Origin: Chromera velia
Taxonomy: Eukaryota; Sar; Chromeraceae
Direction of reading: 5' to 3'
DNA length: 64,000 bases
Assembly (NCBI GenBank): GCA_018398765.1
Contig: JAHBMJ010005310.1
Coordinates: forward strand, 1-64,000
Shown: positions 1-12,201 of the stretch, piece after piece
How the letters are laid out: every line of letters starts with the position of its first letter
Numbering within the stretch: the first letter of the stretch is position 1
Notes under the pieces: generated by a model
What the model saw: the letters and a program-made list of their open reading frames with translations, nothing else
Database searches by the model: none
Told to the model about the DNA's origin: nothing
Made by a program: the position numbers and the translations under genes

Positions 1-1175
1 ATTTCGCATCGGCAAGTGGGATGACTCTTAGTAGTAGCTTGTTGAGTGTTTGTATACAGGGAGGGAGGGGGGGAGGATGCATTGGTTTCTGTGTGGATGT
101 CTGTCTGTTTTGGGGGCTGGCTTTCAGCACGTTCATCCAGGCTGGTGCATTTGCCTTCGTTCATTCGTGAGTGTCTGTCCTCGCGTGCAGTCGTCTTTTT
201 GAGATTTTGCAATCAAGGGGGGTCGCGTGCATGATTGTTTAGTTTCCCTTTAGCTCCTGCCGATCACAGTTCAGAAGACTACAGCCGGCGGCCGTCAAAT
301 TTTCTATTGAAATCTTTTTTATCCTCTTTCTTTTTATTTGAAAATGTCTCAATGACGCGTCATTTCCATACTTCATTTCAGAAGGTAGCTCACATTCGAA
401 CCTACTATCAGAACGTTTGATGCATGGATCTAACACTAGATCTAGCACTAGATACATTATTATCGACTGATCGCATTTACTAGCGCATTCATCTATTAAT
501 TCTAGCTTTCATCTAATTTAGGCTATTACGCCTTTAGAACGGTTTTCTTAGCTAGCCCATTGAAGAAACAAACCTACGTAGTCAGGTAAGTTCCTCCTCG
601 TGATCTCCCAAGGAAAGCTCCTATCAATCAATCAATCTAACTTATTATCTAAGTCAGTCAATCAGTCAGAAGTTCGGTTTTTCCTACGGAAAGAAGAAGA
701 AGACTGAAAGCTAGATGAAACCTGATTTACTTCTCGATCAATCTTTCTGGAGCCATTTCACTTGGTCTTCGAATATTTACCCAAATATTCAGTCTGGATA
801 TCGTACTTGGCGTGGTCGGTCTTTATACGCGATTCCCTGTTTCCTGGGGCCTCTGTGGTCGGTGCATCGGATGGCAGGACGGGTACATCGTCACCCGCTT
901 GAGAAGAAGGTTAATTTAATGGATTGAAAGTATCTGATTTAGACTGGGGCTTAGATTTATTATAGACGTAGCATAGCTAAAGATATAGGTTTCTTACTAG
1001 GTTTTTTATATCAAATTTAGTGTCGCCATATAGCCATCGCAAATATATGAAGCAACTTATAGTTTTTTGCTCTAGGTTCTTGAAACACCAGGAAAACGGT
1101 GTAGTGCTAGTATAAAATCATTATTAAGCGACTCTAGAAGCGTTTTAACCTAGGTTTTAACCAGCACTGGCTATA
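1..1175. other. Intergenic, no gene recognised
   Basis: AT-rich sequence with short ORFs that show no recognisable protein, splice or repeat pattern. I see nothing definable here before the small TIR element that begins at 1176. Confidence 0.5.
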
Positions 1176-1456
1176 GGTGTGATCTGTAAAGTTTTAAAGT
1201 GAAATAAAGTTTAAAGTCTCGTTATAACGTTTGAGTTTATGTACTCTAAAATATAACTTTTGAAACGTACTATAAGTCGCACTTTAAAAGTTTTTTTCTC
1301 ATACATTCAAAAATGTTTTAAAAGGCTAAACAATCCTGAATAATGCGTCAATGTGTTTAAGCTTTTCATTCTTAAAGTTTTAAAACCAAAGAAGTTTTAA
1401 AGTCTATAAAGTCTGTGGTCAGACTTTAATATAAAAAAAACTTTACAGATCACACC
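1176..1456. mobile_element. MITE with GGTGTGATCTGTAAAG termini
   Basis: The two ends are perfect inverted copies (GGTGTGATCTGTAAAGTTT at the left and its complement at the right), and both are flanked by TA (1174-1175 and 1457-1458). A TA target duplication with TIRs and no coding capacity over 281 bp fits a non-autonomous Tc1/mariner-type element. The interior is rich in AAAGTTTTAAAG-like words and could fold into a long hairpin. Family assignment is inference; the termini and flanking TA are seen directly. Confidence 0.7.
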
Positions 1457-2161
1457 TAGGGCACTGGTCTGGCAGTTGTCGTGCACCAACGGGCCACAGC
1501 GAATTAATGGTAGTTAAAACGTATTATGTTACGTATACAATATACTAGATACAATAAGCCTAGATTTAATAATAATCATTCAATACTAAATTCAATAATT
1601 AATAAAATTATAAGACCTACAGAAATAATTAAACGGTTCTCATTTCTTTATACTATATCGTTGTGGCTTAAAGGTAAACCCACAGTAGATCACAGCCGGA
1701 ATGCCAGTGCATGATACGATGTAGGGAAATCTTTGGACAGGTATTGTGATGCAGCCTATAAGCTAGCCTATAAGTTCAAAACGGACGTATATAAGAGCGA
1801 CCAAGTCGTGTACCTCACGGAATCCAGGCCTTTTCACTCTTTTTTTGTTGCCAATCTAATTAAACGATACTGGATGTCAAACGGATTCCTGACATTTTTC
1901 CTGTGTTATCAGTGTACACCTCACAATTTGTGACATTCAAAGTGACGCGATGTTCCGTCCCAAACGATCGATCAAGCCATGCACGCACGTTTTGATTCAT
2001 CACAGACCATGCAACCGTGAATCAGATCCACACAATGACAGCACACGACAGATCTGCATGGCAGGATGTTCGGACTGCACCATCGGGCACAGATCGAGCC
2101 AGAGCAGAGTCTCAACACAAATACAATCATACGCACACACACACATACACACACATACACA

Positions 2162-2197
<36 letters not shown>

Positions 2198-3424
2198 CAG
2201 AGAGAGAGAGAGGTACGGTTCTTCATGCCAATCGATGGCTGAAGAGCGTCGGGGAAAGCTGAATGAAGGAAAATGTCGAAGCATGTGGTTGTGAAAGCGG
2301 TCGGGAGGGTTTGAGTCGATGCAGGAACCGAAAGAGAGAGCAAAAAGAAAGGACCGGATTCGACGGTGGAGGCGAAGACGAAACGCGAACAGTGAACAAC
2401 AAAGATGGAAACGAAACACGATTATGCGATGACGGAACAACAGAGAAAATGACAAACGCGCACGAGACGACCGACAAAATACAAAAAGGACAAAAACGAG
2501 AAGAGTATCTTTCTCTTCTTTTTTGCTTCGTATACAGAGCCGCACTGACTTCTCTCTCTTCTTTCCAATGGCTGGTCACGGAGATGGGAAGAAAAACCTT
2601 CAAATGAACTAACTCGCTGTTGCGATTTGTTCCGGCCGTTGGTGTCGCACTTGTTGGATGAACACACTGAGGACAGAATCAAACCTGCCTCAAAAGGTTG
2701 GTCGCACAAACAGAATGCCAACAAGCGCGGATTGAGAAGAGAAAGGACGGAGAGTCGATCAGGAACTTGAAGGGAACTTCTTGACGTCATGCCGTCGGGA
2801 TGGAGCGGAGAAAAAGGTCAAAGGAACGAAAAAGCAAACACGCAAATGTTGAATAGATCCATCGTATTGTTTTCTTGTTTTTCTTCTTTCTCGCTTTCTT
2901 TTTTTCTTTCCTTCTTTCTTTCGTCTCAATGAGAAATCTGTACATACTCTCTTCCCCGACCCCTCACGAATTCACAAAACGGCCCCACTTTAGGCCAGTC
3001 GTGCAGTCCACATTCTTTACATTCAAAATTGCCCAGCAGGAAACCAAAGAAAGAAAGCGCGTAATCCCATTTTCAAGCGCCAGCAACACCCAATGCTCAC
3101 ACGTGAACGAAGCAAGATTCTACACAAGATGCATTTGAGATGATTGTCTCCCTTCCCCCCATGCATAACACTTCAGCCTTAAGACATTCATGGATTCCCT
3201 CTGAATTATACACAGCCTCTCCAAACGAATCTGCAGGCTCCATCTACTTCCCTATGGGCTCAACTCGAGCCCTCATGAGACTCGCTCGGTCACTCATCTG
3301 TCAACTCACACACGCCCCAACAAAGCTGAGTCAGAGGAGAAAGAATAAATCCATGAGCATGCATTCACGCATTCATTCCCCCCATTGGTACATGCATGCA
3401 CGATCCGGCTTGGTGCTCCATCCA
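1457..3424. other. Intergenic region downstream of the quinone reductase gene
   Basis: No exon with protein-like composition or matching splice phases was found. It holds a compound microsatellite at 2133-2212. The open frames over 2000-2600 are generated by that microsatellite and by purine-rich sequence. Confidence 0.45.
2133..2212. repeat. Compound (AC)n(AG)n microsatellite
   Basis: About 45 bp of AC dinucleotides followed by about 35 bp of AG on the plus strand, which is (CT)n(GT)n on the minus strand. It lies outside any gene I could define. Confidence 0.95.
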
Positions 3425-3622
3425 TCAGAAGAACATGTTCTTTTGCACTTTCTTTTTTCCCAATGTTTTTCTCTTGGCCGCTTCCCTGCCTGCCATTCGA
3501 CGCTCCTGACTGCCCTGTTCCCTCCAGAGACCGATGTCCTCAAGAGATGGTCCTGTTGAGAGACAGACAGGCGAGGGGTTGAGAGAAAGCAACAGAAGAC
3601 ATGCATGCACATATTCAACTCC

Positions 3623-3713
<91 letters not shown>

Positions 3714-5489
3714 CAAGGGACAGGAAGCAGACCCCCCACAACCAAACCCGCTCCAAGAGGGGCAAATCAAAGAATCACCCTACGACCGGGATGAATCGGG
3801 AAGAAAAAGCAAGAGATCAGCTTGCGAATACAGCAGGGTTGTGTGAGGCCCAGCCCAGAGAATGCGACGGAAATTTCCAATGAAGCAAGCAAAAGAAGAA
3901 AAAAGGAAAAAATGAAAACAAACAGACAAACAGACCGTTTGGGATGATTCCTGAGGGGTTCAGAGGAAAGAGGTTCCGGAAGTAAGACTGGATTGCGAGG
4001 TCGACTTCGAATGTTCTCCGCACTTCTTCCTTCTCCCAGAGATCCTGGGCCCACGCGAGAACGTGCGGGAAGTCAGACTTAATTTTCTTCCCCCCACACT
4101 TGAACAGAGACGAGTAGACACCATCGAACCTCACCACAGTAGGGAACAGCCACACGTCTAGAGCGGACGGCTGTTGGCTGCCCTTGCTGTTGCTGTTGGA
4201 GGTTCCTTTCGCACCTGCACCCCCCCACCCCTGCCTGGGGAGATACCTGAGGAAAGGTCAGACAGGTCCACCACGAGAAGAAAGTGAACAGTAGATCGGT
4301 GATAGAACAAAACGAAATTGCTGGAAGGAACACGAACACGAAGCCGTCGTTGTGTGATTGGACCTCCTTCGAAGGCCAGAATTAAGGTGTAGTTAGCGAG
4401 GAAAGAAAAAAGGCCGAAGGAAAATCATTCAAGAAAAAAAGACCAAAGGAGGGGACGACGAGAGAATCGTCCCATTCTTATTCAGAGAGCCTCCCAATGC
4501 ACCCTTGTCTGAAAAAAAAAGGACATACCCACAGACAGATACGCAGAGACAGCTGTACACGCCAGATCGCGTCGACATTTATTGTGACGAAGGGATTCAT
4601 TTGCTCTCCGTACAGAAACCAAAAAACGAATGATTCGCCATTTTTCTATCCCAACGCATCGCGGATGCAAGCACGCCCTCAAGAGATCTCTTCGTGTCTT
4701 CAGCCAGCTAAGCGCGGCAAGATGGGTCACAATCGTCATTGTTCCTTCAAAACTTGATTCACTCAGGAAGATGAGACCAAAAAACCCAATCCCAAACCCG
4801 GCAACAGGAACACACAAAACGTTGAGATTGAAAGACTCTGCAAGTGATTGAGGGCAGGAAAGGAGAGGACAGGAAATTGGTGAAAGGAGCAAAGACCGAC
4901 CTTGAAGAGGAAAGGAGACCATCGACCCTCGCGAGCCCTTCAAACACATCCGAGTGAGCACGCCTGTATGCTTCTTGAGAAGTCGAAAACCCACAACGGT
5001 ACACGCCGTTGTTGATCTGCACTCAGCACGAACAGACAGACGAACATTCATTCGAGGAGGGAATCAAAGGATCGAGAGACTTTCAGAAAAGGGGGCAGGA
5101 AATCATGACTGGTCCTGCCTCCAGTTGCCTCTAGCTAGCTCTTGAGTTTAGGATCGAATCCACGTGGACTCATCAACTCATTCACGTATAAGTACCATCA
5201 CCCTTTTGTTTTGAGCCCCCACACCCATGCATTCAATATTTTCCAAATTGACTTGAGAGTCCCTGCGGCGAGCGCCATCCAAAAATATTCCCCTCTCCTC
5301 TCCTCGCATGCACGGCTCCCCTTGCTGAATGAATGCCTCCACACTCCCTCCCATGCACCCATGCACTCATTCCCTTCTGCTGACCTTCGTGTAGATCTCC
5401 TCCAACCCCTCTGAGTCCACACCGCCAAAAAGAGACCCCCCACCCAGACGGTCAATCATCTTCACAATGTCCTCAGACTCGTTGCTTAC

Positions 5490-5525
<36 letters not shown>

Positions 5526-8500
5526 GCGCACAGAGAGTAAGGGAGTCACACAGAAAGGAACACCAGAGAGCGGAAGGGGCACTCGGTCTTAAAGAACGAA
5601 CACAAACAAACGAGTGGGTCATGAGGAGGTGAGAAGAGACCGTTGGGCCCTGCAGTCAGCCGCAGAAAAAGTCAGAAAGAAAGCCTCCCCCCCCTTCCCC
5701 CCAACCCAGCTGACTGACTGACAATAGTTCCTGTCTCCGAGTCCACCAGCAACGGAGCAGTGCACCTTCCTCTAAACCTCCCGCCGTCGCTGCACCTGTC
5801 GTACACCTGTCGGAGGTCCCTGGCCCCGAAAAGCGGGTCTGGAGACCCCTTCAAGTGCCCCAATTCCGCCTCCCCTTCCTCTCCGTCCCCAGCGGTGTCC
5901 GTGAAAGCCCAGCCGCCCCTGGACGCTCTCTCGGGATCATCGGTCATGTACGAGACAGTCACAGGGCTTTTGCCCTCACCTCTTCCCTTTCCCTCTCCGT
6001 CCACCTTGAGGCTCTCCGAGTACAGACCCTGAAGGGCCAGGCTTAACGCGACTCGGTGACACCAAGGACAGGCGTGACCTAAGTACCTGCACTCAACCAA
6101 CCCGCCAAGCAAGCAAAAAAGCAAGCACCGGGCAGACAGGCAGGCACATCGGCACATCACATCATGAGAAAAGAGGTGAGGCAGCATTGGGCGACACTAG
6201 TCGCTCGATCGAAGCAAACCCCCGCCAGTTGCACCCGTACCCGCGACAATGCCGCACGGCTGCTGACGAACACGCAGAAAAAGGAAAGACTGCCGGCGCG
6301 ACCGATGAAGAAGATGAAGTGAAAAGAAAAAACCAAAAAGACCACAGAGAAGCCACCGAGTTTGCCTGCCTGCACTACGGATTTTTCCTCATTTGTTTCG
6401 TCCTGCTCATTCATCGAAGAAGGAAGGACCCACAGATGAAAACCCCCCCTGGACAAGTCAGCGTCTCCTCGAATTCCATAGGAAGGCCGGATGTACTCTG
6501 CAGGAGAAATCAAAACACATCAGCCAACATGCACACGAATCAACAGAGATCCATGCATATCGACATACATTTACATGCATTCTCATCGAAGCTTTTCGAT
6601 AATCCACCAAGAAGGACGACATCGGCTTCAACGAAGAGACAGACGTCTCCTTATCTAAATTCATCAGATTGATTGAATTCATTTCTTTCTTCAACGGCAC
6701 AGACTCCAGAGACCCTCTATCCCCCTCTCAAAAGGAGGTAGATCACCTCCCTTCATCCTCTTTCTCGTTTCATCAATGATCAAGCGGATTTGAATGATTA
6801 AATTCCAAACAACTGACGGACAATGAGGTCAGTCAAACTGCAAGAAAGAAAAAGAAAAGCCCCCTTCCTGCTTCTACTTCTACCTCCTCCTGACTGACTG
6901 CCTCACCTCCTTCTGCCGACTGTGGTGCTAACTCCTTTAGCATTTGTTTCCACGCCTCACGCCACCCCGTCCGGGCAACGCTCACGACCGCCCCCTGCGG
7001 AACGACTGCGCCAGCCCACTCAAGAATCCTCAGACCACCTGCTTGAATTTACGCATTCTCATGCCAGAAGGAAGAAGGAAAGAAAACAAGGAAGAAGGAG
7101 AGAAGCAAAGGCGTACCAGACAGGTGAAGACAAAACAAAAAAAGGGAATTCAGTGCATACAACAACAAAAAAAGGGAATTCAGTGCATACAACAACAAAA
7201 AAAGGGAATTCAGTGCATACAACAACAAAAAAAGGGAATTCAGTGCATACAACAACTCGCACAGAGTAGCAAAGCACTCACCCTTCATTCATACGGCATA
7301 CCATCGACAATTGATGTAGAGAGAATTTCTATCTTGAAAGTTGACGCATCTCCACTGTCACACACGTATACCGCGCATTCATGCACACACACGTGAACGC
7401 AGGCACACACGCACAGAGAGAGAGGGAGAGGAGGGGGAGAAGACGCGGGAGAAGAACAGAGTATCAACGAACACCCATAGTAGCAGAGAAGGGCAGAGAC
7501 ATGAATGAGAAGAGAAAATTGCACTTTGAGATTCGACCAGAAGGCTAGCACAGGACAGAACAGGACTGTACGAAGGGAACTTGCACCACCTCATATAAGA
7601 AGAAATGCAACCCCACCCCATTCCCCAACGCTTTTTACTCCCGAAACTACACAACAGCGCTATCGCAGACAAAAAAGTTGGCTCTGTCTTTTTCTCACTC
7701 CTGCAGAAAGAAATTTGAGGCCCTGAATTCCATTCTAGTCCGCGCAGGAAGGAAGAGGGACAGAGATAAGAAGGAAGAGAGAAAAGAACTAGCGGGAATG
7801 AAGAAAGTGCAACTTACCTACCGTCTGTTTTCTGTCGAATCTTCTGGTCCTTCACCGATTGGCTTGCCCCCCCACCAGTTTGCATCCCGATACCCTCGCC
7901 GACTGGCTTCTGCTTCTTCTCCTCTGTGTCCTTCGGCTTCTGGCTCTCGTTGCTGCTGTCTGGTGTCCGTTTGTCTCCTACATCCACTGCCCCAATGAAC
8001 TCCCCCTCGTTTTTCTTGGCCTTCCGTGTGAGCAGCAGCTCAAACCCTCCTGCAGCACGAAAAAGCAGACGAAACAAACAGAGACGAAAACGATTCTGCA
8101 TTCACGCCTTCGCACTCACTCTGCATGCATGGGGTCGCTGGAGAGTGCCACGAAGATTTCGTTATGACTCTAAAATAAGAAGAGGTAGTCAGTGTGGCTT
8201 TTGTGTGCCTCGGTGAGGCCCCATGAAACTAATGCGGATCGATCTGGCGTCGATGCATGAGGTCTCCTTTCCCGCGAAAAAATGCAGACCAGAAAGGAGA
8301 AGCATGAGGGGAGGAAGAGCGTCCAGAGAGACAGGAAGAAATGCAATGAGTTCCCGGATGTTTTTGTTTTCGTATTTACTTTCCTTGTTCGCCCTGCTTG
8401 AATCATTGCTCTGTCCTTCCAACTGTTCTTCAGACAAAGACTGTGTCCCAAAAACAAAGAAAAGAAAAGTGCAGACATATATGCAGTGACAGGAGTCACG

Positions 8501-11500
8501 ACGGACGGACAAACAGACCGTCAGCCCTCGCTTTTGCTTTCTTGGCCGGGGATGCGGATGTCGGTGGGGGTGCGACGAAGGTCGTTTGGTCTTTTTGTTG
8601 TTCTTTTTGAACCATCCGTTTTTTTGACTCTGCCTGCTCTCTTGATTTTCTCTGTGCTTCTTCTTTTTCTTTGATCTGCCTGGCAGTTTTCTCTGCCTCT
8701 TCTTTGGCTTTTTTCGCTGCCTCTTCCTTTGCTTTTCTGTCTGCCTCTTGCTTTGCTTTTCTCTCTGCCTCTTGCTGTGCTTTTCTCTCTGCCTCTTCTT
8801 TTGCTTTTTTCTGCGCCTCTTCCCTCACTTTTCTCAGAGACTCTTCCTTTGCTTTTCTCTGCGCTTCTTGCTTTGCTTTTTTCGCTGCCTCTTCTTTTGC
8901 TTCTTTCTCCACGGCTTCTTTCACCTTTCTGAGCGCTTCCTCCTTCGTCATCTTCTCTGATTGGTCCTGCCCCTTTTCTTCTTCCCCCTGAACTGCTGCT
9001 TTCTCTGCCGCTTCCTGTTCTCCCTTTTGTACCTCTTCCGCCACCTTTCTCTCTGCCTGCTCTTCTGCTTTTCTCTCTGCGCCTTTCTTCGCGTCCTTCT
9101 TCACTGCAGGGGGTGATCTGGAGGTTCCAGAGAGCAGCTCAAAAAGCTCAAATCCACCTCCTGCATGCATGCATGCGTGCAGCAAGACCAAGGCAGTCGA
9201 TGAGTCAAGGACGCAACAAGGCAGGCAGGCAGGCAGACCGACAGGCACATTCACGCACCCACACACACACACACACACGCGCGCGCGAACGAAACGGAAA
9301 AGATGGTGACAGGGGCACCAGGAAGAGCGTGAATGGTTAAACCGGCAAAGAGATTCTCTCCGGGACACACATAGACGGACAAACACACACATCCTTACAC
9401 CCACAAGAGACGGCAAGCAAGTGGAGTTGAGAAAAAAGAGACACAGAGAGAGAGGGAAGGGCAGAAACAGACGTACGTACCCACCGCTCTTCTGCTGACG
9501 CTTCTTGCTCTTCTCTGGTTTGGGAGTCTGCGTTTGCGTTGTTTCGAGCGTCTCGGACTCCTTCGCGTTCTCAATCTCTTCTGCGGCGTCAACCTGCGTC
9601 GTCCTTTCCCCCCCCAGCGTATCTTTCTCCTCATCCCCTTGTTTTACTTCTTCCCCTCTTGCGGTCATCTTCCGGTCCCTGTAGTCCCCGATTGTCCCCG
9701 CTGTGGGTTCCTTCTCCTCCACGCCTTCTCCAGGCCCCACTGTCTTCGGGGTCTCTATGGCAAACATGTCGGAGAAGAAACCCCCTGAGGGAGACAAAAA
9801 AATAGGAGGGAAGAAAAGTCTGCGGCAGTCTTCAGATGCGACTTGCATAACGGCAGAGAGCATTCAGGTCTCTGCAGGAAAAGGAACTGAAATGGAAGAA
9901 AAATGAGGGGGTGCATGGGGTGCTTCTGTCTGACCTGAATTGCAAAGGTGGAAGGAGAAGGTGAGAACAGAAAACAAGAGAAAGAGAAGGGAAGACTTTT
10001 ACTTACAATCATTTTTCTTCTCTTTTACTCTTTGGTCTTTTTCCAGAGATGGTTCTACAGGCGGTTGCGTCGCTTTGGTTTCCACCCCGAGATCCTCTTG
10101 GTCTTTTTTTGGCGGCACTTTCTTCTTCTCCTCCTCACCCCCTTCATCCTTTGCTGCCCTGGATGCACCCATTCCCTCCCCCACCTGTCCCTCCCCGTCT
10201 CCCGTCTCTTCCTCTTTCTCCCCATCAGAAGAGATCCCCCCCCCCTTTTCCTTTCCCCTCTCCTTTTCCTTCTCTTTCCCCTCTTTCAACACGACACCCG
10301 ATGGGGCTTCAGTCTTCGTCCCCGCCTCCTTTCCCGACAACCAGTCGAGAAAGTCAAAACCCCCTGCGGACATGCACACACGCATGCAGGTCTCTGGTCA
10401 GATACACACAGCGAAGACTGACGCTGCTAACACACATGCAGGAAGCCTGTCTGATCTTCTCCCCGAAACAACTTTTCTTTTCAATTGACCTACAAAATTA
10501 CTAAGGTTCGAGCCCCCCCCTTTGCTCTTTCTTTCGGTCAGAGAAGGAGACGGAGACGGAAGACAAGGGGCGGGAGAAGATGAAAGAGAAGAAAATCACA
10601 TCCAGACCACTAACCTGTACTGTTGGGTTTGGGCTTTTCTCCAACGGCTTTGGCAGTCGGCGCGCTCTTTTTTTCTGTTCCTGAAAAGGCCATGCTGTTG
10701 GTCTCAACTTCCGTCTCTTTTGCTATAGAGCCCGTGTCCTGCTTGTCCTCCTCTACGCCTGCGCCTTCTGTAAGCGAAGTTATTTCCTTTACCTCAACCG
10801 CCGTTTCATTTCCAGAAGAACTCTTCTGATTTGTCTTTGCGGCCCTCTCTTCTTCTTCTTCTTCTTGTGATAATGAAATCCTTTTGTCTTCTTCTGCTTC
10901 TGCTTGTGCGGGAGGACGCGTGGCGGTCTTCTTTTCGGCTGCAGGGGGTACGTTCTTCTCCTTGCCAGACAACCACTCCATGAAATTGAATTCAAAAGGC
11001 CCTGCAAGAGGAAGAAGAAGCATTGGGAAGAGATGGACGGGAATCGAGAAAAGAAAAATTGGGGAGGGAGGGAGGGAGGGAGGGAAGGAATGAAGAAAGA
11101 AGGAAAGAAGAATCAAAGGAACAAAGAAATAAGAAAAGAAAGAGAGAACGAAGGAAGGAGAGATCGAAGGAAAGAAGAACAATACGAAAGGAGGGCGGAA
11201 GTAGAGAAGGAGACAAAGAAGCAGAGCAGAAAGAAAGAAAGGATGGAAGGAGGGAGGGAGAGAAGAATGGAGGGGGGGGAGAAAGAAAGAAGGCAGACCA
11301 ATACAAGTGAGAAAGCACATCACGAACTGAATTCATTCCAGTGTGTCTAGCAGACAGAGAAAATGTGGGAGCCCATCTCCGTCTCCCTTCATATGCAGCT
11401 TCCATGCAAATCAGACACAACAGAAGAGAGAATGAGCACATACCATTGCCTTTGGGCTCTGGCTTTTTGTGTGGAACGGAGCTTGCACTAACATTCCCCG

Positions 11501-11768
11501 CCGAAGAAGAAGCGGTCTCTTCCACCATCGTCTCCTCGATCGCCGTCTCCTCTTCGATCAAGGGCGTCTCTTCTCCAGGTACGACGGCATCCTCGGAGAC
11601 TATCTCTTTCTCGACCACGACTGCTCCCTTTTCTACTCGGAGGACCGCAGCTCTCCCCCGTCGGCCCGCCAGTGCGTGCGTCGGGGGCAATCGAGTGAAG
11701 CTGCTCGCGGGCCAGACGAGCAAGACAGCGAAAAGGACGACAAAGAGCATCGAGAGACAATACCGCAT
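3425..11768 (-). CDS. Plastid-targeted glutathionyl-hydroquinone reductase with N-terminal repeats
   Basis: Predicted Xi-class GST that reduces glutathionyl-hydroquinones; about 1152 aa. Exons in order: 11444-11768, 10615-11001, 10007-10363, 9485-9784, 8519-9160, 7822-8049, 6907-7038, 6434-6497, 5723-6086, 5385-5489, 4901-5016, 3936-4246, 3425-3552; all junction phases agree. Residues 1-24 form a signal peptide ending Trp-Pro-Ala-Ser-Ser-Phe, then a basic transit-like stretch. Exons 2-7 each begin with a GGFxFxxWLSGKE-like motif followed by charged low complexity. The enzyme domain starts at LAPQ-EYIRPSYG, with catalytic Cys818 in ACPWCHR, then GTIVSNESEDIVKMI, INNGVYRCGF, the all-helical part (LFPTVVRFD, FKCGG) and NPSGIIPNGP near the end. 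ATG at 11768 was chosen because the next upstream in-frame triplet is TTG. The exon 5 and 12 donors (GTCTGT) are weak. The domain call is firm; plastid location is inference; exact ends of the low-complexity exons are less sure. Confidence 0.85.
3626..3713. repeat. Compound microsatellite in the last intron of the quinone reductase gene
   Basis: Plus-strand (AC)n(AG)n, so the sense strand of the minus gene reads (CT)n(GT)n. It lies inside intron 12 (3553-3935), upstream of the terminal-exon acceptor. Confidence 0.95.
7137..7256. repeat. Minisatellite, four copies of a 30-bp unit
   Basis: Four essentially identical 30-bp units containing GGGAATTCAGTGCATAC and A-rich spacers, inside intron 6 (7039-7821) of the quinone reductase gene. 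The units are adjacent with no spacers, so this is an ordinary tandem repeat. Confidence 0.97.
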
Positions 11769-12201
11769 CCACGGGGTGTGCAAGAGAGGATCCAGACGAG
11801 CTAGCTCACCAAATCTGCTGCCAGCTGTCCCTTAACTTTCTTTGACCGCGCCGATCTCTTCGAACGTAGATCTGGGGACGTCTGTCTCTTTGGCTGCATG
11901 AGTGGGGCGGCGCGGCGCCCGCGGGGCCGGCCATATATATGCAGGATTATGCAGGTCCAATCCTCGCGAGCGCGCGCCACATGCACATGCAGATGCTGTG
12001 CTGCTTGCATGTCATGATGATCTGCAAAGAGAGCGATCATCTGGAACACTTTTGCATCATTGCACCGCCTGGACACCCGTCTCAGTGCTTCCCTGCAAAG
12101 AACACTCTTCGTTACGACGCAGCAGACGCGCTCACCGACTCAGTTTTCATCTCTTGCTGTCAGGTGCCGCTGAAGTAGGCCGAGTGACTCCGGATTTCAA
12201 G
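11769..12201. promoter_or_regulatory. Shared divergent promoter region
   Basis: These 433 bp separate the start codons of the quinone reductase (minus) and the amino acid transporter (plus), so both promoters and 5' UTRs must lie here unless untranslated exons exist. It contains a GC-rich block near 11905-11935 next to TATATAT at 11934-11940. No specific factor site can be proven. Confidence 0.5.

Noticed and set aside
2000-2607. Several overlapping open frames of 80-180 codons
   Set aside because: They are driven by the AC/AG microsatellite and neighbouring purine-rich DNA; no motif on either strand.
6458-6700. Minus-strand frame between quinone reductase exons 7 and 8
   Set aside because: Exon 7 to exon 8 joins precisely through GAG-TAC in the conserved LAPQ...EYIRPSYG block, so this stretch is intron.
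7137-7256. CRISPR-like series of 30-bp repeats
   Set aside because: The units are contiguous with no unique spacers and lie in a eukaryotic intron.
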